From Rhodospirillaceae bacterium (GTDB lineage: Bacteria > Pseudomonadota > Alphaproteobacteria > SHVP01): a stretch of DNA of 64,000 nucleotides. The notes under the pieces are model-generated. The model did no database searches, had not been told where the DNA came from, and worked only from the letters and a program-made list of their open reading frames with translations. The stretch lies in assembly GCA_002722055.1 (NCBI GenBank), contig PBKD01000002.1, forward strand, positions 62,001 to 126,000. Reading direction: 5' to 3'. Of the stretch, positions 57,573 through 64,000 are shown piece after piece (position 1 is the stretch's first letter; each line of letters opens with the position of its first letter). A program made the position numbers and the translations under genes.

Positions 57573-58418
57573 ATGACAAATAACTTTGACTTAATTGAAA
57601 CACAATGGCTAGCGAAAAATCTTGAGCAGGTGATAATTTTAGATGGATCATGGTACTTACCTAACCAAAAAAGAAATCCTAGGAGAGAATTTGAAGAGTT
57701 TCATATACCAGGAAGTCAATTTTTTGATATAGATATGATTTCTGATAAAAATAATTCCTTACCACATATGGCTCCTGACTCTAAAACTTTTGATAGCCAT
57801 ATGAGCAAACTAGGGATCAAAAACTCTGATCAAATTATTATTTACGATGGAATAGGTCTACAAAGTGCTGCAAGAGTTTGGTGGACCTTCAAACTTTTTG
57901 GACATACCAAAGTAGGTATATTAAATGGTGGTCTCCCAAAATGGTTATCAGAAGAATTACCTGTTGAAAAAAAAATTAATATTAGAAGTAAATCTAACTA
58001 TAAATCTAAATTAAATAAAAAATTAGTAAGAAATTACGGTGAAGTTTATGAAAATATTATTTCAAAGAAAGAACAAGTTATTGACGCACGTTCTAAAGGG
58101 CGTTTCTTAGGTATCGATCCCGAACCAAGAAAAAACTTAGACTCAGGGCATATACCGGATAGTTTAAATTTACCCTTTCAGGAGTTAATTTTAGACTCAA
58201 ATAAAACACTTAAAAGTTTAGATGAAATAAAAAAAATCTTCAAAGAAAAGGGAATAACTTTTAAAAAACCTGTAGTAACAACATGTGGCTCTGGAATAAC
58301 TGCCTCTATTCTAGCTTTTTGTTTACACTTAATTCATTTTGATAAGTACTCTGTATATGATGGTTCCTGGGCAGAATGGGGATCAATTGAAGGTTCCCCT
58401 TTAATTAAGGATAACTGA
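57573..58418 (+). CDS. sseA: 3-mercaptopyruvate (thiosulfate) sulfurtransferase
   Basis: Two-domain rhodanese, 281 aa. N-terminal inactive rhodanese-like domain starts VIILDGSWYLP. The C-terminal catalytic loop VVTTCGSGITASIL has the CGSG(V/I)T form of mercaptopyruvate sulfurtransferases rather than CRxGx[RK]. GQSAARVW-like LQSAARVWWTFKLFGH and IPDSLNLPFQEL are also present. It overlaps metC by 1 nt. It would release sulfane sulfur and pyruvate from mercaptopyruvate. Confidence 0.9.
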   Translation: MTNNFDLIETQWLAKNLEQVIILDGSWYLPNQKRNPRREFEEFHIPGSQFFDIDMISDKNNSLPHMAPDSKTFDSHMSKLGIKNSDQIIIYDGIGLQSAARVWWTFKLFGHTKVGILNGGLPKWLSEELPVEKKINIRSKSNYKSKLNKKLVRNYGEVYENIISKKEQVIDARSKGRFLGIDPEPRKNLDSGHIPDSLNLPFQELILDSNKTLKSLDEIKKIFKEKGITFKKPVVTTCGSGITASILAFCLHLIHFDKYSVYDGSWAEWGSIEGSPLIKDN

Positions 58419-59572
58419 TGAAAAAATCGACAAAAATAGTTCATGCAGGAAGAGATAAAAAAATTTTCAAAAATACTGCAAACCCGCCAGTTATACATGC
58501 ATCAACTATAATTGCAGATACATATGAAGAATATGTAAATATTGAAAAACGTACATCTCCGTTAATGAAATATGGTCGTGTAGGCACAACCACTACTTTT
58601 GCATTTGAAGAAGCTATCAAATACCTTGAAGATGGTGATAAAACTATAATTTTTCCATCAGGTCTTTCAGCAATTTCAACAGCAATATTAAGTGTAGTAG
58701 AAAAAAAATCTCATATATTAGTTTCCGACTCAGTCTATTACCCAACCAGAAGGTTTTGTGATTATTTTCTTAAAAAAATGGGAGTTGAGGTTCAATATTT
58801 TAATCCAATTATAGGCGCTGAGATACAAAACCTTTTTAAGGAAAATACAACTGGGATTTTTTTAGAATCACCTGGATCTCTTACATTTGAGATGCAAGAT
58901 GTTCCCTTAATATGTTCAATCGCTAAAAAAAACAATATTAAAACTATACTTGATAATACATGGGCTACTCCCCTTTACTTTAAACCTTTAAAATACGGAG
59001 TAGATTTGTCTGTTCATTCTGCAACTAAGTATATTGCTGGCCACTCTGATGCTATGCTAGGTGTGGTGACTTCAAATGAACAATCAAGTCAAAGTTTAGA
59101 AAAAACATCCTTTGAATTAGGTATTCACACAGGGCCAGATGATATTTACCTTGGCCTAAGAGGCCTAAGAACTTTAAAAGTTAGAATGAATCAGCATCAG
59201 AGATCTGGGTTAATTGTTGCAAAATGGTTAGAAGCAGAACCTCAAGTAAGTAAAGTTTTACACCCTGCCCTCCCAAACAGTCCTGGTCATAAAATTTGGA
59301 AAAGAGACTTTAGTGGAGCATCAGGATTATTTGGTTTTATTATAAAACCTGAAAAAAATTTCAATATTGAAAAAATGATAAATTCTTTAAATTTGTTCTC
59401 ATTAGGCGCATCATGGGGTGGTTTTGAGAGTTTATGTGTTCCCACTTGGCCATATCAATATAGAACGATTAATAGCGTTAAACATGATGGCTATTTTTTT
59501 AGATTATCAATTGGGCTTGAAGATCCTGAAGATTTAATAAACGACTTAAAAAAAGGGTTTCAATATCTATAA
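58418..59572 (+). CDS. metC: Cystathionine beta-lyase (MetC type, PLP)
   Basis: 384-aa Cys/Met metabolism PLP enzyme. PSGLSAISTAILSV, LDNTWATPLYFKPLKYGVDLSVHSATKYIAGHSDAMLGVV holds the PLP Lys in the SATKY motif. The end GASWGGFESLCVPTWPYQYRTI is the MetC form. Reaction: cystathionine or cystine to homocysteine/thiol, pyruvate and ammonia. Overlap with sseA (ATGA-type) places it in the sulfur unit. Other gamma-family substrates such as methylcysteine are possible. Confidence 0.9.
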   Translation: MKKSTKIVHAGRDKKIFKNTANPPVIHASTIIADTYEEYVNIEKRTSPLMKYGRVGTTTTFAFEEAIKYLEDGDKTIIFPSGLSAISTAILSVVEKKSHILVSDSVYYPTRRFCDYFLKKMGVEVQYFNPIIGAEIQNLFKENTTGIFLESPGSLTFEMQDVPLICSIAKKNNIKTILDNTWATPLYFKPLKYGVDLSVHSATKYIAGHSDAMLGVVTSNEQSSQSLEKTSFELGIHTGPDDIYLGLRGLRTLKVRMNQHQRSGLIVAKWLEAEPQVSKVLHPALPNSPGHKIWKRDFSGASGLFGFIIKPEKNFNIEKMINSLNLFSLGASWGGFESLCVPTWPYQYRTINSVKHDGYFFRLSIGLEDPEDLINDLKKGFQYL

Positions 59573-59605
59573 ATTTCAATTAATATATATTGGCAGGATT
59601 TTATT

Positions 59606-59995
59606 ATGATTATACCTAAAATACATAGAGAGTTTTATAAACTTGATCTCAGTGAAGGTTGGGAAATTCCTGAAGGCTACCCAGATGGCATAGTTCAAAA
59701 GATTATTTCAGGATCCTTAGATGAAGTTAATAAAACAGGTAGTAGAACTAGAATTCTCAAAATAAAAAAAGGGACATTTACAACAAAACCTTTTGTTCAT
59801 GACTATTGGGAAGAAGTTTTTCTTTTTGAAGGTGACTTAAGGGTTGGTAATGACGAGTATGGTAAAGGTGGTGAAGTTTTTAACCCACTTACTTATGCTG
59901 TAAGACCTCCAGGTACATATCATGGTCCGTTTTCAACTACAAACGGATGTACTGTTATGGAATTTCACTATTATGATGGAGAAAATGGGAGATAA
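59606..59995 (+). CDS. Cupin-fold protein, copy A (ChrR-like)
   Basis: 129 aa. A single jellyroll: RTRILKIKKGTFTTKPFVHDYWEEVFLFEGDLRVGNDEYGKGGEVFNPLTYAVRPPGTYHGPFSTTNGCTVMEFHYY. The conserved Glu/His of cupin motif 1 (H..YWEEVFLFEGDL) and the PPGTYHGP of motif 2 suggest a metal site. It resembles anti-sigma ChrR-type or acetylacetone-cleaving-type cupins but I cannot name the function. 4 nt before the second cupin. Confidence 0.7.
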   Translation: MIIPKIHREFYKLDLSEGWEIPEGYPDGIVQKIISGSLDEVNKTGSRTRILKIKKGTFTTKPFVHDYWEEVFLFEGDLRVGNDEYGKGGEVFNPLTYAVRPPGTYHGPFSTTNGCTVMEFHYYDGENGR

Positions 59996-59999
59996 TTAG

Positions 60000-60386
60000 A
60001 TGACTGATAAAGATAGATTGCTAAATCCAACAAATCAATTGTTTAGATCTGATTCAGAAATTGAAGAAGAAGAAGTTAAAGCTGTTGAGGGAGCTATAGA
60101 ACAAGGTGAATTATCACTTAAAGTTTTGATGGTGACAGAAAATATGATTATGCTGAGAGCTTGGAGAGGTAAAGGATTAATTGATCCTCTTCATCAACAT
60201 GACGATCATGAATCTGTAGCTACATTATTATCAGGAAAATTAAAAATGAAAATCGGTGATAAAGAGTTCATCGCAAACCCAGGGGATGTCTGGCGTCACC
60301 CTCCAGGTGTACCTCACTTTTCTGAGGCACTTGAAGAGTGTGTTCAAATAGAAGTTAAATCACCAGCAAGAAAAACATGGTCATAA
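60000..60386 (+). CDS. Cupin-fold protein, copy B
   Basis: 128 aa. Cupin motif 1 DPLHQHDDHESVATLLSGKLKMKIG (His, His and Glu ligands) and motif 2 NPGDVWRHPPGVPHFSEAL (His) are intact, so a metal-binding enzyme is plausible. The N-terminus is acidic (SEIEEEEVKAVEGAIEQGE). No sequence similarity to copy A beyond the fold. It ends 1 nt from the convergent modC stop. DMSP-lyase-type activity cannot be judged from this alone. Confidence 0.7.
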   Translation: MTDKDRLLNPTNQLFRSDSEIEEEEVKAVEGAIEQGELSLKVLMVTENMIMLRAWRGKGLIDPLHQHDDHESVATLLSGKLKMKIGDKEFIANPGDVWRHPPGVPHFSEALEECVQIEVKSPARKTWS

Positions 60387-60387
60387 A

Positions 60388-61479
60388 TTAAATTATTTTT
60401 TCTATCATTGTACTTTTAATTAATAAGTAAATTATTTGGTTTTCTTTTAAACTTAATTCTTTAAAAGATAGATTAGTAATCCTTGATACTATTTCAACCT
60501 CCCCAAATAAACAGGTAATATCAATAAAGGTTTCATTTGCTTTATTTATTTTGTTAATTTTTACCTTAAAAATGTTTCTTATACTAATATCTGCTGGTCT
60601 TACTGTAGAAATAATTATATCTTTTGAAAGAATTCTTACCAATACCTTAGAATGTATTTTAGCTTCAATTAGCGGAATATTAAGATCAAATTTATTAAAA
60701 CCTAAATACGTTAAACCATTAACATAATCATGATTTTTTGTATAACACTCAATCAAGTTACTCGGCTGTGAGTTAATAATATCATTATTTATAATAAAAT
60801 TACTTATAATCTTACGTGTTTTATCAAAAGCTTTAATTTTACCTGCCTCAATCAAAATTGTTTTATTTGTTAATTTTACAAGATCATCTATTGAATGACT
60901 TACAATAATAATTGGAATATTAGATAATTTATAAATATCTTTAATAATAGAAATTATCTCTTTTTTTACGTAAATATCTTGAGCTGAAAAAGGTTCATCA
61001 AGTAATAAAATATTCATATCAGAAAGCAAACTTCTAGCTATAGAAACCCTTTGTTTTTCACCGCCAGATAGATCAATAATATCTCTATCTAATAAGTATC
61101 TTATTTTTAACCTATCGACTATATCATCAAAGGATATTTTATTTAAATTTTTATTTATATTTCTTCTAAAACCAAATAAGATGTTTTCTCTTACTTTTAG
61201 ATGACTAAAAAGTCTATTTTCTTGAAATACAAATATTGCTTTTCTTTGGGATGTGTTAAGAAATATATTGTTTGATTTATCTTGAAATATTTTATCATTA
61301 AAGATAATTTTACCTATTGAGTTTTTCTCCAGGCCAGCAATTACTCTTAGAAATAATGTCTTACCACTACCAGAAGGCCCATATACACCAATCAAGCCAT
61401 CAGAAAAATTAATAGTACAATTAATATCTAAGATAAATTTTCTTGATTCTAAATTAGTATTTATAATTAATTTTGACAT
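60388..61479 (-). CDS. modC: Molybdate ABC transporter ATP-binding protein
   Basis: 363 aa. Walker A YGPSGSGKTLFLRVIAG, Q-loop FVFQENRLFSHLKVRENILFG, signature DLSGGEKQRVSIARSLL, Walker B ILLLDEPFSAQD and H-loop IIIVSHSIDD. The C-terminal 100 residues (LIEAKIHSKVLVRILSKDIII.. ) form a Mop/TOBE domain typical of ModC. Direct partner of modB (1 nt spacing). Supplies molybdate for molybdopterin enzymes, none of which are in the window. Confidence 0.92.
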   Translation of the reverse strand: MSKLIINTNLESRKFILDINCTINFSDGLIGVYGPSGSGKTLFLRVIAGLEKNSIGKIIFNDKIFQDKSNNIFLNTSQRKAIFVFQENRLFSHLKVRENILFGFRRNINKNLNKISFDDIVDRLKIRYLLDRDIIDLSGGEKQRVSIARSLLSDMNILLLDEPFSAQDIYVKKEIISIIKDIYKLSNIPIIIVSHSIDDLVKLTNKTILIEAGKIKAFDKTRKIISNFIINNDIINSQPSNLIECYTKNHDYVNGLTYLGFNKFDLNIPLIEAKIHSKVLVRILSKDIIISTVRPADISIRNIFKVKINKINKANETFIDITCLFGEVEIVSRITNLSFKELSLKENQIIYLLIKSTMIEKII

Positions 61480-61480
61480 A

Positions 61481-62164
61481 TTATTTTAAGAATATTTTCA
61501 ATTTATAATTTTTATTTGAAATATATAATAATAGTAAAGTAATAAATGAAAATAAAACTAAACCACCGGATAAAATATGTGCATCAAAATATTCTAAGGT
61601 TTCTACTTTTTCAAAGATTGCAATTGATAATACTCTAGTTTCTCCAGATATATTTCCACCAACCATTAAGACTATTCCAAATTCCCCAATAGTATGCGCG
61701 AAACCAAGAACCCCAGAGACCAAAAAACCTCTTAAGGATTGAGGAATAATTATGTTAATCAATACGCCTATTTTTGAAGCACCTAAATTACTAGCTGCTT
61801 CAATATCCTTAAAATCAATATTTTCAAACGCTGCATGTAATGGCTGTATAACAAATGGAAGAGAATATATAACTGAAGCTATAACCAAACCAATAAATGA
61901 AAAAACCAGTCTTTCTCCCGTATAGGAGTAAAAATTTAAACCTATAAATCCCTCTGGATTAAAAAGTATTAGAAGATAGAATCCTAAAACAGTTGGTGGA
62001 AGAACAAGAGGTAATGCTATAATAGATTGAATAATATATTTTAATTTACTTTTAGAATATGTAAGCCATAAACTAATAGGTATTCCAATAAAGAATAAAA
62101 CTATAACAGTATAAAATGCTAATTTTAGTGTAATAAATATTGTTTGAAATTCTATATTTTGCAT
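61481..62164 (-). CDS. modB: Molybdate ABC transporter permease
   Basis: 227 aa, about six TM segments. ALPLVLPPTVLGFYLLIL, and the EAA-like loop EAASNLGASKIGVLINIIIPQSLRGFLVSGVLGFAHTIGEFGIVLMVGGNISGETRVLSIAIFEKVE, are characteristic of ModB/TupB permeases (GE-G-ETRTLS-like). Tungstate cannot be excluded. Starts at the modA stop and runs into modC. Confidence 0.92.
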   Translation of the reverse strand: MQNIEFQTIFITLKLAFYTVIVLFFIGIPISLWLTYSKSKLKYIIQSIIALPLVLPPTVLGFYLLILFNPEGFIGLNFYSYTGERLVFSFIGLVIASVIYSLPFVIQPLHAAFENIDFKDIEAASNLGASKIGVLINIIIPQSLRGFLVSGVLGFAHTIGEFGIVLMVGGNISGETRVLSIAIFEKVETLEYFDAHILSGGLVLFSFITLLLLYISNKNYKLKIFLK

Positions 62165-62896
62165 TTAACAATAAATATCATAACCGCTGCTATTAATGAT
62201 ACCCCTAATATTATCTTTTTTTAAAAAATTATAAAACTGTTTTGAATGATATAAATTTTTACCATTTTTTAGAACTATAACATCTTGCTTAATTGGATTA
62301 TATAATTCTTTAGGAATAATATAATAATTTTTTTTAGAAACATTATTGTGCTTTATTTGTGATAAGGCTACAAAGGCCACATCTACATTATTTGATTTTG
62401 CAAAATTAAATACTTGAGCAACATTAACTCCTTTAACCAATTTTTTTTCTATGAAATTATAAATATTTATTTTATTTAAATATTCTTTTGCAGCTTGCCC
62501 ATAAGGCGCTGTCTTTGGGTTTGCAATTGAAATAACACTATTTTCATAATCAGTCCTAGTCATTAATCCCAGTGAATCTAAAGAAGCTTGTTTAGACCAA
62601 ATTACAAGTTTCCCACAAGCATAAGTATAGACTTCACCAACACCTAATTTCTTAATTTTTAAAAGATCAGGGTGCTTTTGATCAGCTGATAAAAAAATAT
62701 CATATGGAGCACCATTGATTATTTGGTGATATATATTAGCAGTAGAGCCAATAGATAAGTTTACATTAATATCGTATATTTTTTTGTATTCTTTAATTAT
62801 TTGCTTTATTAGATGACTAAAATTAGATGATACTGCAATATTCAAAGAATCTGCTTTTGTACTTAGGGCAATAAAGAAAGATAATAAAAAAAACAA
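62165..62896 (-). CDS. modA: Molybdate ABC transporter substrate-binding protein
   Basis: 243 aa. After a hydrophobic signal (LFFLLSFFIALSTKA) the mature part starts DSLNIAVSSNFSHLIKQIIKEYKK, followed by SIGSTANIYHQIINGAPYDIFLSADQKHPDLL, oxyanion-binding Ser/Thr and Asp patterns of ModA. The start is uncertain: TTG at 62896 leaves a signal peptide without a positive N-end, while the open frame goes on upstream to an ATT at 62935 (INNFKLIKFIFVY...). A longer start would give a more normal signal. Confidence 0.9.
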   Translation of the reverse strand: MFFLLSFFIALSTKADSLNIAVSSNFSHLIKQIIKEYKKIYDINVNLSIGSTANIYHQIINGAPYDIFLSADQKHPDLLKIKKLGVGEVYTYACGKLVIWSKQASLDSLGLMTRTDYENSVISIANPKTAPYGQAAKEYLNKINIYNFIEKKLVKGVNVAQVFNFAKSNNVDVAFVALSQIKHNNVSKKNYYIIPKELYNPIKQDVIVLKNGKNLYHSKQFYNFLKKDNIRGIINSSGYDIYC

Positions 62897-62938
62897 GTAA
62901 ACAAAGATAAATTTAATTAATTTAAAATTATTAATTTT

Positions 62939-63205
62939 TTATTCCTTTTCGTTACATTCTTTATCACCAATAGTATCCTCGCATATAGATGTATTCTTTG
63001 ATTCGTTAATATTGGTATTTTTATTATCTTTGTAATTTTTTTGGACAAAAAATATCTTTCCAACTTTACTAAAAGGTGAGCACCAAAACTCTCTTTCTGG
63101 TGGAGCCCCCACTTCACCTGAACATGTTAACTGAGTGCCACAGCCTGAAATAAAGAAAAAAATACAAAAAATTAGTGTTTGTTTATTTATTATGCTTCTA
63201 ACCAT
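62939..63205 (-). CDS. Small lipoprotein, unknown function
   Basis: 88 aa. MVRSIINKQTLIFCIFFFISGCGT has a lipobox with Cys22 (ISGC). The mature part has further Cys residues (QLTCSGEVGAPPEREFWCSPFSKVGKIFF) and a Asn/Lys/Glu-rich tail ending CEDTIGDKECNEKE. I do not recognise a family. It lies just upstream of modA on the same strand and its stop is 42 nt from the modA start, so it may share the mod transcript. Confidence 0.55.
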   Translation of the reverse strand: MVRSIINKQTLIFCIFFFISGCGTQLTCSGEVGAPPEREFWCSPFSKVGKIFFVQKNYKDNKNTNINESKNTSICEDTIGDKECNEKE

Positions 63206-63458
63206 ATTTAATATCTTTGCTATAGTTAATTATATAAATATAACATTTTCCTATAATAACTAACATAATTAATACACTTTGTATAAAAATGTATCATTAG
63301 TTATTAATATTTATCAAAAAACCTTAATTTTTTTATATAAATTATCATTTAATTTATTAAAATAATATGTATTATTTAGTAAATAATATATTAATATTTG
63401 CATTTATCGAGGAATCTTAAACCTTAAAATTTTCTTAATTAACTAAGGAGACCATGTA
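63206..63458. other. Divergent intergenic region, nothing recognised
   Basis: 253 nt, extremely AT-rich, between the small lipoprotein (minus) and the next gene (plus). I see an AAGGAG ribosome-binding site at its right end (63445-63450), but no hairpin, tRNA or clear promoter. Confidence 0.5.
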
Positions 63459-64000
63459 TTGAGCAGTATATCATTTAAATTATTTAAAAAGTTAAAAATA
63501 TTTAATATACTAACCCTAATATTATTCTCCTCAGCTTGTACAAATTTTGATCAAAATCTGAATCACCTTATCAATGACACAAAAACGATTAATGACGACA
63601 TTCAAAAGCAACATAAAGAAGATCTTGTTAGGTTTAATAATAGAATTATTGACCTACAAGATCAAATTAACTCCCTAAGAAATGATCTAGATAACCTCAG
63701 ACCAAATATTTTAGAATTAACTGAAATTGATGAAGAAATTCGTAAATTATTATCCGAACTTACTAAAATTGAAAAACCAGAAGAAGTAAGTATTAAACCA
63801 AAGACTATTAAAGATAAAAAAGAAATTATTGCAAAAGATAAAAATTTAAAAAAGAAAAAAATTCCGGAAGGCCCTATTTCACTTGCTCCAAAAAAAACAC
63901 AACAGATAAAAACTGAGAATCAATTGGGTATTCATTTAGCCTCTTTCAAGGAAATTGAGTTGGCAAGAAAGAGCTGGAAAGAAATTTTAAATAAACATGG
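63459..64000 (+). CDS. Coiled-coil lipoprotein with probable SPOR domain (3' end outside window)
   Basis: An open frame of at least 180 codons that runs off the right edge. TTG at 63459 is the first possible start after AGGAG (8-nt spacer); the ATG at 63454 reads into a stop after two codons. The N-terminus MSSISFKLFKKLKIFNILTLILFSSACTN ends in a lipobox-like SSAC (Cys27). Then comes a coiled coil (about 35-100, HKEDLVRFNNRIIDLQDQINSLRNDLDNL), a Lys-rich linker, and GIHLASFKEIELARKSWKEILNKHG, which looks like the first strand and helix of a peptidoglycan-binding SPOR domain. Confidence 0.6.
   Translation, partial: MSSISFKLFKKLKIFNILTLILFSSACTNFDQNLNHLINDTKTINDDIQKQHKEDLVRFNNRIIDLQDQINSLRNDLDNLRPNILELTEIDEEIRKLLSELTKIEKPEEVSIKPKTIKDKKEIIAKDKNLKKKKIPEGPISLAPKKTQQIKTENQLGIHLASFKEIELARKSWKEILNKH

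Noticed and set aside
60000-60386. DMSP lyase of the cupin type
   Set aside because: The cupin ligands are present, but single-cupin proteins have many functions and I see no feature that is specific for DddL/Q/W.

Overview
The window is a compact, AT-rich (visibly about 30% GC) stretch of bacterial chromosome. The gene order DUF2066 / purM-purN / ndk / holC-pepA / lptF-lptG-lptD-surA-pdxA-rsmA / gmk-mltG-fabF-acpP-fabG-fabD / rpsF-rpsR-rplI is the one commonly seen in Alphaproteobacteria. The low GC, very short intergenic gaps (many 1-11 nt overlaps, no gene-free stretch above 300 nt), frequent Asn/Lys/Ile codons and many TTG starts fit a streamlined marine alphaproteobacterium. I cannot place it at order level from this sequence alone. 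I see no tRNA, rRNA, IS element, phage gene or CRISPR array.

Layout. 1-12.1 kb: a truncated DUF2066 gene, purine synthesis (purM, purN), ndk, holC, pepA, then the outer-membrane LPS export operon lptF-lptG-lptD-surA-pdxA-rsmA. 12.1-17.3 kb (minus strand): fatty-acid synthesis operon fabD-fabG-acpP-fabF followed by mltG and gmk. 17.5-28.4 kb (plus strand): ribosomal proteins S6/S18/L9, cfa, dnaB, alr, mlaE-mlaF, radA, cvpA, purF and an SDR. 28.4-31.8 kb (minus strand): der, bamB and a YfgM-like TPR protein. 31.9-38.9 kb is a mixed accessory zone: TylF-like methyltransferase, orphan family-5 solute-binding protein, a cupin-like protein, two MFS transporters and a lone flagellin.

38.98-49.65 kb (minus strand) is the most interesting block. 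It is a tightly packed 11-gene run that holds a whole coenzyme F420 pathway (cofG, cofH, cofD, cofC, cofE), an NADPH:F420 oxidoreductase and an F420-type luciferase-like oxidoreductase. Upstream in the same run are a D-2-hydroxyacid dehydrogenase, two paralogous APH-fold kinases and an MFS transporter. Divergent from it (49.7-53.2 kb) are a nicotinamidase-like hydrolase and two tandem FAD_binding_2 flavoproteins. Together they look like an F420-linked catabolic or cofactor-precursor module whose substrate I cannot name.

53.2-60.4 kb holds a one-carbon/sulfur set: rhodanese, SDR, glutathione-dependent formaldehyde oxidation (adhC, fghA), cysK, sseA-type sulfurtransferase, metC-type lyase and two cupins. 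60.4-62.9 kb (minus strand) is a molybdate ABC transporter (modABC). The window ends with a small Cys-containing lipoprotein (minus strand) and the start of a coiled-coil lipoprotein with a probable SPOR domain, cut by the window edge.
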